From Chloroflexaceae bacterium (GTDB lineage Bacteria; Chloroflexota; Chloroflexia; Chloroflexales; Chloroflexaceae), in the NCBI GenBank assembly GCA_026417815.1, contig JAOACN010000301.1, positions 1-6,592 of the forward strand: 6,592 bases of DNA, read 5' to 3'. Each line of letters opens with the position of its first letter. The first letter of the stretch is position 1. A program made the translations under genes and the position numbers. A model generated the notes under the pieces. It ran no database searches and was not told where the DNA came from. It worked only from the letters and a program-made list of their open reading frames with translations. Shown piece after piece: positions 1-4,748 of the stretch.

Positions 1-108
1 CCCCTACGCGCACGCCTTCGCCCACCCGCACGCCCTCCCCTACGCGCACGCCTTCGCCCACCCGCACGCCCTCCCCTACGCGCACCCCCGCGCCCACCCG
101 CGCCCCGG
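1..108 (+). repeat. 36-bp coding tandem repeat (PTRTPS stalk)
   Basis: Bases 1-36 and 37-72 are identical. Bases 73-108 are a diverged third copy that matches exactly for its first 13 bases and then carries scattered changes. Each 36-bp unit is itself two related 18-bp halves, each encoding the hexapeptide PTRTPS. The array begins before the window, so the copy number is unknown. Proline/threonine repeats of this kind form extended stalks on surface proteins. Identity at the DNA level points to recent unit duplication by slippage or recombination. Confidence 0.9.
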
Positions 109-935
109 CGCCGTCCGCCTCCGGCGGCGCCTCCGCGCGCCCCGGCGCGCTGCTTATCAATGAGGTGTTACCTGCGCCCAGAGAGAGGTTCACACGCGAG
201 TGGGTAGAACTGTTCAACCCGGGCCAGGAAAGCGTGGACATCACCGGCTGGCGCCTGGACGACGCCAACGATGGCGGGGCGCAGGCCCTGGGCGCGCACG
301 TGGTCGCCCCCGGAGCTTACCTGCTGGTGGAGATTGAGCGGGCGATGCTCAATAATGGCGGTGACACGGTACGCCTGCTGGATCCCGCGGGCGAGGTGAT
401 TGACGCCTACAGGTTCGGCCCAACACCGGCGGACCGCAGTCATGGGCGCGATCCGCTCACCGGCGCCTGGCGCCTTGAGCCACACCCGTCGCCTGGCGCC
501 CCTAACCCCTCGGCGGGAGACGAGCATCCACCGGAGGCTCGGAGCGCCACACCGCGGGCCAATCCTTCCCCTACGGACACCGCCAGGCCTGCCCGCCACG
601 GGCCTGCAAGCGGAGCGCCCGCGGAGACGCTCCCTGCCAACGCGGGCATGCCCCGGGAGATCCTGGCGCCAGGCGCAGCGGGCACGCCAGGGCCACGCAC
701 GGCGCCAACCTACGCGGGCGTGGCTGGCACACCCTACCGCCTGCCGCCCACCCCACCGGCGCCGACCCGGGGCGCGCCTGCCGCCCCCCCCGCCGCAGAG
801 CCACCGTCGGCGCCGCCGCGGGCGCACCCCGGCCTTGCCCTTGGCGGGCTGGCGCTAATTATTGTTGCCTGTGCGCTTCTCGTTGCCGAACGTAAACCAC
901 CGACCAGCCAGACGGATCGAGACAATATGTTATAA
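1..935 (+). CDS. Lamin-tail-domain surface protein, C-terminal part (5' truncated by window)
   Basis: The reading frame is open from the first complete codon (base 3) to TAA at 933-935, so the start lies upstream. In order it encodes PTRTPS-type hexapeptide repeats (bases 3-108), a lamin-tail domain (about 147-509), a Pro/Ala/Thr-rich spacer (about 510-830), a hydrophobic helix (about 831-887, GLALGGLALIIVACALLVA) and a short polar tail. The domain call rests on the pattern LLINEV, then WVELFNPG, VDITGWRL, GAYLLVE, LNNGGDTVRLLDPAGEVID and HGRDP-W, ending in PGAPN. Bacterial lamin-tail domains are beta-sandwich modules found in secreted or surface proteins, often nucleases or adhesins. The missing N-terminal part would decide which. 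The C-terminal helix suggests membrane anchoring with the domain held outside on a stalk; I see no LPXTG motif. A GTG at 165 could be read as a start, but it falls inside the first strand of the domain and has no reason to be used. Confidence 0.85.
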   Translation, partial: PTRTPSPTRTPSPTRTPSPTRTPSPTRTPAPTRAPAPSASGGASARPGALLINEVLPAPRERFTREWVELFNPGQESVDITGWRLDDANDGGAQALGAHVVAPGAYLLVEIERAMLNNGGDTVRLLDPAGEVIDAYRFGPTPADRSHGRDPLTGAWRLEPHPSPGAPNPSAGDEHPPEARSATPRANPSPTDTARPARHGPASGAPAETLPANAGMPREILAPGAAGTPGPRTAPTYAGVAGTPYRLPPTPPAPTRGAPAAPPAAEPPSAPPRAHPGLALGGLALIIVACALLVAERKPPTSQTDRDNML

Positions 936-936
936 T
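909..936 (+). promoter_or_regulatory. Extended -10 promoter for the ROK gene, overlapping the upstream stop codon
   Basis: TATAAT (931-936) is a perfect -10 hexamer and is preceded by TGT (928-930), the extended -10 TGn element. The best -35 match is weak: CAGACG at 909-914, three of six consensus bases with a 16-base spacer. An extended -10 often compensates for a weak -35. The stop codon TAA of the lamin-tail gene (933-935) lies inside the -10 box. Transcription would start near 943, giving a leader of roughly 180 bases before the ROK start codon. Confidence 0.6.
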
Positions 937-1120
937 CTCGTGACCAGATGGTCCATCCGGCAAGGGCCCTTACACCAATGGTGGGGGAAGAGAGTTCCTG
1001 GGAGGGCTTCGCCCTCCCGAAGAAGTGCTCGAAGCGGGAGCATGTCGAGGGTGCCCGTGTGCGCAGCCGGGCCGCACCGACGCGGCCGTAGTGCCCGGTG
1101 AGCAGGAAAGGAGTTCGACG
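937..1120 (+). promoter_or_regulatory. Structured leader of the ROK gene
   Basis: This non-coding stretch holds several short dyads: GATGG-T-CCATC at 947-957, just past the predicted transcription start and so operator-like; an 8-bp stem GGGAGGGC/GCCCTCCC with a 3-base loop at 1000-1018; TGCTC/GAGCA at 1026-1042; and GGCCGC/GCGGCC at 1070-1087. The 1000-1018 hairpin has no T tract after it, so it is not a standard terminator. The sequence TCCTGGGAG at 996-1004 also occurs, inverted, in the palindrome at 2347-2407, so this hairpin may be a worn relative of that repeat. The leader ends in AGGAAAGGAG (1104-1113), the ribosome binding site. I do not recognise a known riboswitch class here. Confidence 0.4.
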
Positions 1121-2089
1121 ATGGCTGATCTGCACAGCCTGATCCGGGAACGCCTGGAACAGAACCGCTGGGGTATGCTCACCAATCAGGGCTATGTGCT
1201 GGGCTTCGATCTGGGCAGTTACGGCCTGCGCGCCGCGCTGGTGGACCTCCAGCATCGGACCTTCACCTCCCTCCATACCGACCTGCCGAACGCACCGCCC
1301 GACCAGGTAGTGGAGCAGGCGATCGGTCTGGGCCAGACGCTGCTCCAGCAGAGCGACGTGACCGCCGAGCGGCTCGCCCGCGTCGGGGGGGGTTTCTGCG
1401 GCCCCGTGGATATGCGCTACGGTACAGTGCGCCTGTCGCCGCGCATGCCGGGCTGGGAGAATTATCCCCTCCAGGAGCGTTTCGAGCAAGCCTTTGACGC
1501 GGTAACGCTGATTGATAACGACGCCAACCTGATCGCCCTCGGTGAGGCCACATTCGGCGTCGCCAGGGGCCATCAGCACATCTTCTACATGCACCTGAGC
1601 AGCGGCGTCGGTGGTGGTCTCGTGCTGAACGGTCGCCTGTACCACGGCGCCACCTCCACCGCGGGCGAGATCGGTCACGCCGTGGTGGGCCAGGGTTGGG
1701 ACGGCACCGGTCGCCCCGAGACGCTCGAGGAGCGGGTCTCGATCGCGGGGTTGCTGCGCTGCGCCAGCCGCTACGGTCTGGAAACCAACGACCTGGAAGA
1801 GATCTTCGGGCCCCACCCCGCGGCGCAGCGCGTGGTCCACGAAACGGTTGACCTGCTGGCTGTGCGCTGCGCGCAGATCGTCGCCCTGATTGACCCGGAG
1901 ATGATCGTCCTCGGGGGCATTGTGGTGCGCATTGGCGGCGACTCCTTCGTTCAGGCCATCGGGTCGCGGCTCAACGATTTTCTTGCCCCCCAGTTCGCGC
2001 GCCCCCTGCCAGTGGTGGCCTCCATACTTGGACCTGAGAGCGTGACCGTCGGCGCCGTGGCCCTGGCGCTCGATAGCCTCTCGGATTGA
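1121..2089 (+). CDS. ROK-family protein (sugar kinase-like) lacking the zinc-loop cysteines
   Basis: The 322-aa protein has the actin-like ATPase fold of the ROK family, which includes sugar kinases and sugar-responsive repressors. Visible motifs are the N-terminal phosphate loop FDLGSYGLRAALVDL (29-43, diverged from the usual DxGGT), the catalytic NDAN (133-136, Asp134), the glycine-rich SSGVGGGLVLNG (160-171), GEIGH (182-186) and the C-terminal DPEMIVLGG (258-266). ROK proteins normally follow the GH with a CxCGxxGCxE zinc site. Here residues 187-210 contain no cysteine and read WDGTGRPETLEE instead. The ATG at 1121 is chosen because AAGGAG (1108-1113) sits 7 bases upstream; in-frame starts further 5' lie in the leader. 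The roughly 24 residues before the fold are too short for the winged helix of ROK repressors, so a kinase or orphan sugar-binding role is likelier than a DNA-binding regulator. The substrate cannot be read from sequence. Confidence 0.88.
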   Translation: MADLHSLIRERLEQNRWGMLTNQGYVLGFDLGSYGLRAALVDLQHRTFTSLHTDLPNAPPDQVVEQAIGLGQTLLQQSDVTAERLARVGGGFCGPVDMRYGTVRLSPRMPGWENYPLQERFEQAFDAVTLIDNDANLIALGEATFGVARGHQHIFYMHLSSGVGGGLVLNGRLYHGATSTAGEIGHAVVGQGWDGTGRPETLEERVSIAGLLRCASRYGLETNDLEEIFGPHPAAQRVVHETVDLLAVRCAQIVALIDPEMIVLGGIVVRIGGDSFVQAIGSRLNDFLAPQFARPLPVVASILGPESVTVGAVALALDSLSD

Positions 2090-2173
2090 CCGGGCGTAGC
2101 GGGGCAAGCTATGCCTGCCTGGCACGGCCGGTTCGGGGCTGATGGAACCTCTCCATGGCCTGAGCCGGGAACC

Positions 2174-2208
2174 TTGCACGAGCCCTGTGCATGTCAGGGC
2201 TCGTGCAA
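2174..2208. terminator. Perfect 14-bp hairpin downstream of the ROK gene, possible terminator without T tract
   Basis: TTGCACGAGCCCTG (2174-2187) is exactly complementary to CAGGGCTCGTGCAA (2195-2208), with a 7-base loop. It lies 84 bases past the ROK stop codon. Neither side has a run of T, so it is not a textbook intrinsic terminator on either strand. It could act with Rho, protect the 3' end of the ROK transcript, or be a DNA-level palindrome. The structure is certain; the role is inference. Confidence 0.5.
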
Positions 2209-2306
2209 CGTGGGCAATCCCCCAACCGCGAATTGTTCGGTGGTTTTGGCGGCTACGCCGCCTCAGACCTCGCGGTGGGAGACGGACTTGCCTGAAGCCC
2301 TGGGTA

Positions 2307-2433
2307 GATGCGTAGTACGTGTTCAGCGTTGGGGTAACCCCCCAGACCTGGAAGCGAGGGCGTCCGCCCTCGGCAGGATTCGAGGGCAAGATGCCCTCGC
2401 TCCCAGGAGAAGTGTGAACACGTACGATGTGTA
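2307..2433. mobile_element. MITE-like element, 111 bp, with 11-bp inverted ends and 8-bp flanking direct repeats
   Basis: GTACGTGTTCA (2315-2325) and TGAACACGTAC (2415-2425) are perfect 11-bp inverted repeats. Directly outside them lie GATGCGTA (2307-2314) and GATGTGTA (2426-2433), 8-bp direct repeats differing by one C/T transition, as expected for an old target-site duplication. The 111-bp interior has no room for a transposase and contains a GC-rich nested palindrome (2347-2407). Terminal inverted repeats, a flanking duplication and small non-coding size are what define a MITE, which is moved by a transposase encoded elsewhere. I cannot name the family or parent insertion sequence. Alternatively, the outer and inner inverted repeats may be independent structures. 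Confidence 0.55.
2347..2407. repeat. Nested GC-rich palindrome (REP-like)
   Basis: The outer arms CCTGGAAGCGAGGGC (2347-2361) and GCCCTCGCTCCCAGG (2393-2407) are complementary at 14 of 15 positions. The inner arms GCCCTCG (2366-2372) and CGAGGGC (2381-2387) are also perfectly complementary. The unit can fold as one long hairpin or as two side-by-side hairpins (CGAGGGC with GCCCTCG on each side), the layout of paired REP-type elements. TCCTGGGAG, the reverse complement of 2400-2408, recurs at 996-1004 in the ROK leader, which hints at a dispersed family in this genome. Confidence 0.75.
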
Positions 2434-2439
2434 AAAGGT

Positions 2440-2468
2440 TTGCGCCCCCAGCAACGCAATGCTATAAT
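2440..2468 (+). promoter_or_regulatory. Extended -10 promoter, upstream of two for the downstream operon
   Basis: A perfect TATAAT (2463-2468) is preceded by TGC (2460-2462), the extended -10 element. A partial -35, TTGCGC (2440-2445), shares TTG with consensus at a 17-base spacing. The predicted start is near 2475, just after the MITE-like element. A transcript from here would contain both leader hairpins (2494-2520 and 2559-2597) before the 49-aa gene. Confidence 0.6.
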
Positions 2469-2493
2469 ACCAAGAGTCTTCTTCGGGCAAATT

Positions 2494-2527
2494 GAGCAGG
2501 GAGGGAAAACCTCTCTGCTTGTTGTTG
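2494..2527 (+). promoter_or_regulatory. Leader hairpin with T-rich trailer, attenuator-like
   Basis: GCAGGGAGG (2496-2504) pairs with CCTCTCTGC (2510-2518) through nine positions including one G-T wobble, closing a GAAAA loop (2505-2509). An extra A-T pair (2495/2519) can add to the stem. The following TTGTTGTTG (2519-2527) is T-rich but interrupted by G, so any termination would be partial. It lies between the two promoters of the operon and would affect only transcripts from the upstream one. Attenuation is inference. Confidence 0.35.
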
Positions 2528-2550
2528 CATGGTTGCGGGAATGCTAGAAT
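2522..2550 (+). promoter_or_regulatory. Second extended -10 promoter for the downstream operon
   Basis: TAGAAT (2545-2550, five of six consensus bases) follows TGC (2542-2544). TTGTTG (2522-2527) at a 17-base spacing supplies a partial -35. The block AATGCTAGAATA (2540-2551) matches the upstream promoter block AATGCTATAATA (2458-2469) at 11 of 12 bases, which supports both as real tandem promoters. Transcription would begin near 2557, right at the base of the 2559-2597 hairpin. Confidence 0.5.
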
Positions 2551-2558
2551 AAGAATTC

Positions 2559-2597
2559 TCTCGGCGAGGGGCACGGAGGGGCGAAGCCTCGCCGAGA
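2559..2597 (+). promoter_or_regulatory. 11-bp perfect hairpin in the 5' leader of the operon
   Basis: TCTCGGCGAGG (2559-2569) is exactly complementary to CCTCGCCGAGA (2587-2597) around a 17-base, purine-rich loop. It starts about where the second promoter would initiate and ends about 18 bases before the AGGAAG ribosome binding site of the 49-aa gene (2615-2620). A hairpin at the extreme 5' end could protect the transcript from decay, or the exposed loop could bind a regulator. No known RNA family is recognised. Confidence 0.45.
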
Positions 2598-2623
2598 CAG
2601 AGGCACACCGTCATAGGAAGCCC

Positions 2624-2773
2624 ATGGATGCAAAAGTAATCGTCTTTGGTGAGACCGCCATTGACCGCCTGCTACAATGGTTGCGTTCGACGGGACAACC
2701 CCAGGACATTACGGACCTGGTCAGACACTATCTGGAGATCTTGAGCAAGGCGGTGAGGGAGGAGAACGAATGA
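2624..2773 (+). CDS. Small 49-aa hypothetical protein, translationally coupled to the next gene
   Basis: The protein is acidic and mostly helical in appearance: a short strand-like start (AKVIVFGE), then DRLLQWLRSTGQPQ and DITDLVRHYLEILSKAVREE. The helix-turn-helix-like layout around TGQPQDITDLV recalls the first helices of small winged-helix modules, but it is too short to be a complete one. I do not recognise a family. The ATG at 2624 is chosen because AGGAAG lies at 2615-2620 and because longer in-frame versions, up to a TTG at 2492, would translate through the second promoter and the leader hairpin. A second ATG at 2628 is out of frame. The stop codon overlaps the start of the 656-aa gene (ATGA, 2770-2773), so the two are probably translationally coupled and act together. 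It could be a small partner subunit, or a module split from the larger protein. Confidence 0.65.
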   Translation: MDAKVIVFGETAIDRLLQWLRSTGQPQDITDLVRHYLEILSKAVREENE

Positions 2774-4740
2774 CCGCTGCCCCCACGTTGCCCACCGACC
2801 AGCAGGCCCTGGCCGAGGAAATCTATCGCTTGATGGTCGCGCAGGGCGCCCTGTTCGCCGTTGACACGCCCATCCGTCAGACGCTCGCCAATCTCGCCGC
2901 GTTTCTGGCGCGGCGCGAGGGGCGCGATCGGGCGGAACTCGAGGCGGTGATTGATGCCGCCCTGAGCGCCGACAGCCGTTTCACCCGCGAGGTCGTGGAC
3001 GGCGAGGTGCGCTTTGTGACCAGCCGGCAGGGGGCCTACGTGCCGCGCGATGACACCGATACCCACAGCTTCAAGCAGCGATTGCACGAGCCGGAGCATC
3101 CGCTTCCGATTGACGATATCAGTGTGGTTGTTTCCACCTCGCGCCCGGCGATCACCACCGTCGAGCCGGTGTATATCTCGGATTACTGGCAGATGCAACT
3201 GGCAGCCGCTCCCGTCGAGAGCGAGGCCCAGGCGGTCGCGGCGCCCGAAGCGCCGGCCCCCGTCGTCGAACCGGTCTCCGAGGAAGCGCCAGCGGCGCCA
3301 GTAGCGGCGCCGGCCCCCGTCGTCGAGGAAGCGGCTCCCGAACCCGCCCCCGTGGCCCTGGAAATGCCCGCCCCGGCCCCCGTCGTCGAGGAGCCCGCGC
3401 CTCCCGTGGCGCCTGCCCCCCGACCGGTTCAGCCGCCCCGCAGTACCGTGTTCACCCTTAGCGATGGAACGGCAATCGATCTGCGCCGGCCGGTTGACGA
3501 GATTATGGCCGAGCACGGTGAACTGCTGGCGCAGGTGCTGGCGGAACGCCTGGAGCACGACCCCTTGCAGCGCATTGTCAGGTTCGGGCGGAAGTACTAC
3601 CCCGAAGGCAGCCTGGCGAGCTTCGGCAAGAACGATCTGCGGAAGATCCGCGACTATATTCTGGAGCGCAATGAGCCGCTGCTCGACACCGAGATTATCG
3701 CCGATCTCTACTACCATAACCCGCGACAGGCCGACTACGAGGGCTTCCGCTTCTCGTTGAACTATCGCCTGCACCGCGAGAAGGACTTTGAGTTTGTCGG
3801 CGTGGAAGGCGCCTATCTCTGGGCCACCAGGGGCCTGGCCATCACCAGTGGCAAGCGCGTCAAGGCCGCCGAGATGGGGCAGATCACTTCCTACCTGGTC
3901 GAAGGCTACGACGATAGCCCGGAACTGCAGAGTATTGAGGCCATCAGGCAGAGCGGCAACGTTACCCGGCTGCTCACCTTCTTCGAGTGGGAGTATGGCG
4001 TGCTGCCGCTCGACGCCGGTCTCGCCGCGCTGCTGCCGCCTCCCCTGCTGCCCGACCAGCGCAGCGCCGTCCTGCGCTTCGAGTCGCCCCAGCATTACAC
4101 CACCTATCTGGTGGAGGTGCGCTTCCCCGCCGGCAATCGCGGCGGCTGGCTCCAGGGGCTGGAGGAGTTCTTCCACGAGCATCTGGTGCCGGGCGCCCTG
4201 ATCACCATTGCCCGCACCGGAGAACCCAATCTGTTCCATATCACCTACGAGGAAGGCCCCGAGCAGAGCGAACGCCTGCTTACCTTCGACGAAAAGAAGA
4301 ACCGGCTGGCCTTCGCCAACGTCTCCTTCTACTGCGTGGTGGACGAAGATCAACTGCCCACGCAGAGCCGCTACGGGCGGCTGAATCGCCTCAAGGCCTT
4401 CCCAATGGGCGAGCGCCGCAAGGCGGAACTTATGCTTGAACATGTTAGCGAGATCATCGGCGACCAGGTTGGCACCCCGGCGGAGCCGCGTTACGCCGTT
4501 ACGCTTGATGATCTCTACGTCGCCTTCAACGTGCTGCGGCCAGGGTCGCGAGCGTACCTGAAAGCCCTGCTGGAACGCGGCGAGGACTTCAGCGCCGATG
4601 AGTCGACCCCCGGTCTCTACTACTATGCGCCTGCCCCCCGCGCCAGCACCGAAGAGGTTGAGGAGGAAGAAGAGGAACTGCCGGAGGAGCGCCCGCCCCT
4701 TCGCCAACGCTACAGCAGCCGGTACGATGAGGACGAGTGA
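2770..4740 (+). CDS. 656-aa multidomain protein of unknown function with winged-helix-like segments
   Basis: No family is recognised with confidence. It has an N-terminal helical segment ending in a wing-like hairpin (about 10-92), an Ala/Pro/Val/Glu linker with three APAPVVE repeats (about 145-225), then a second segment resembling a winged helix (about 285-356: LDTEIIADLYY, FRFSLNYRLHREKDFEFVG, AYLWATRGL). A beta-rich segment (about 430-550) contains GGWLQGLEEFFHEHLVPGALITI, and a third short winged-helix-like stretch (577-620) leads to an acidic tail (EEVEEEEEELPEE). There is no signal peptide or membrane helix, so it is cytoplasmic. The wing-like pattern resembles HARE-HTH/RNA polymerase delta-type domains, and the acidic tail also recalls delta; this is loose similarity, not an assignment. 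The start ATG at 2770 overlaps the previous stop and has AGGAG at 2760-2764; a TTG-type start at 2677 would lie inside the preceding gene. A nucleic-acid-binding role is inference. Confidence 0.8.
   Translation: MTAAPTLPTDQQALAEEIYRLMVAQGALFAVDTPIRQTLANLAAFLARREGRDRAELEAVIDAALSADSRFTREVVDGEVRFVTSRQGAYVPRDDTDTHSFKQRLHEPEHPLPIDDISVVVSTSRPAITTVEPVYISDYWQMQLAAAPVESEAQAVAAPEAPAPVVEPVSEEAPAAPVAAPAPVVEEAAPEPAPVALEMPAPAPVVEEPAPPVAPAPRPVQPPRSTVFTLSDGTAIDLRRPVDEIMAEHGELLAQVLAERLEHDPLQRIVRFGRKYYPEGSLASFGKNDLRKIRDYILERNEPLLDTEIIADLYYHNPRQADYEGFRFSLNYRLHREKDFEFVGVEGAYLWATRGLAITSGKRVKAAEMGQITSYLVEGYDDSPELQSIEAIRQSGNVTRLLTFFEWEYGVLPLDAGLAALLPPPLLPDQRSAVLRFESPQHYTTYLVEVRFPAGNRGGWLQGLEEFFHEHLVPGALITIARTGEPNLFHITYEEGPEQSERLLTFDEKKNRLAFANVSFYCVVDEDQLPTQSRYGRLNRLKAFPMGERRKAELMLEHVSEIIGDQVGTPAEPRYAVTLDDLYVAFNVLRPGSRAYLKALLERGEDFSADESTPGLYYYAPAPRASTEEVEEEEEELPEERPPLRQRYSSRYDEDE
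3253..3389 (+). repeat. Spaced 17-bp coding repeat in the APAPVVE linker
   Basis: The sequence CCGGCCCCCGTCGTCGA occurs exactly three times, at 3253-3269, 3310-3326 and 3373-3389, spaced 57 and 63 bases apart, both multiples of three. Each encodes PAPVVE in the flexible linker of the 656-aa protein. Exact DNA identity, when many synonymous spellings exist, indicates expansion by duplication. The linker probably separates the N-terminal module from the rest of the protein. Confidence 0.8.
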
Positions 4741-4748
4741 GGTCCGGT

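Larger units (their letters stand above)
2090..2623. other. Long intergenic region, 534 bases, rich in structure and without a convincing gene
   Basis: In order it holds a perfect 14-bp hairpin (2174-2208), a small stem GGCGGC-TAC-GCCGCC (2248-2262), a MITE-like inverted-repeat element with flanking direct repeats (2307-2433), two extended -10 promoters (2440-2468 and 2522-2550) and two leader hairpins (2494-2520 and 2559-2597). Open frames here run straight through the palindromes, lack good ribosome binding sites and show no recognisable domain. I found no tRNA or other standard RNA gene. Confidence 0.7.

Noticed and set aside
1025..1120. Upstream in-frame start for the ROK gene
   Set aside because: The added 32 residues come from the hairpin-rich leader and are unlike the family; AAGGAG at 1108-1113 points to the ATG at 1121.
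2248..2262. GGCGGC-TAC-GCCGCC hairpin as a terminator
   Set aside because: Only 6 bp, and the T-rich stretch precedes rather than follows it on the + strand; the minus-strand side is A-rich, so it does not fit a terminator in either direction.
734..2389. 551-codon open frame on the minus strand opposite the lamin-tail and ROK genes
   Set aside because: It is antisense to two well-supported genes, runs through intergenic palindromes, is low-complexity and shows no domain. Long shadow frames are expected at this GC content.
2111..2434. 107-codon + strand frame in the intergenic region
   Set aside because: It spans the 14-bp hairpin and the whole MITE-like element, has no clear ribosome binding site and encodes a repeat-derived sequence.
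2492..2623. N-terminal extension of the 49-aa protein
   Set aside because: It would start at a TTG without a ribosome binding site and translate a promoter -10 box and a perfect hairpin.
2661..2678. TTGACC and TACAAT as a promoter inside the 49-aa gene
   Set aside because: The boxes are only 6 bases apart, far from the usual 16-18.
2728..4707. 659-codon open frame on the minus strand opposite the 656-aa gene
   Set aside because: It mirrors the + strand gene, which has a ribosome binding site, coupling to its neighbour and a sensible domain-like layout. The antisense product is Gly/Arg/Gln-rich without motifs.
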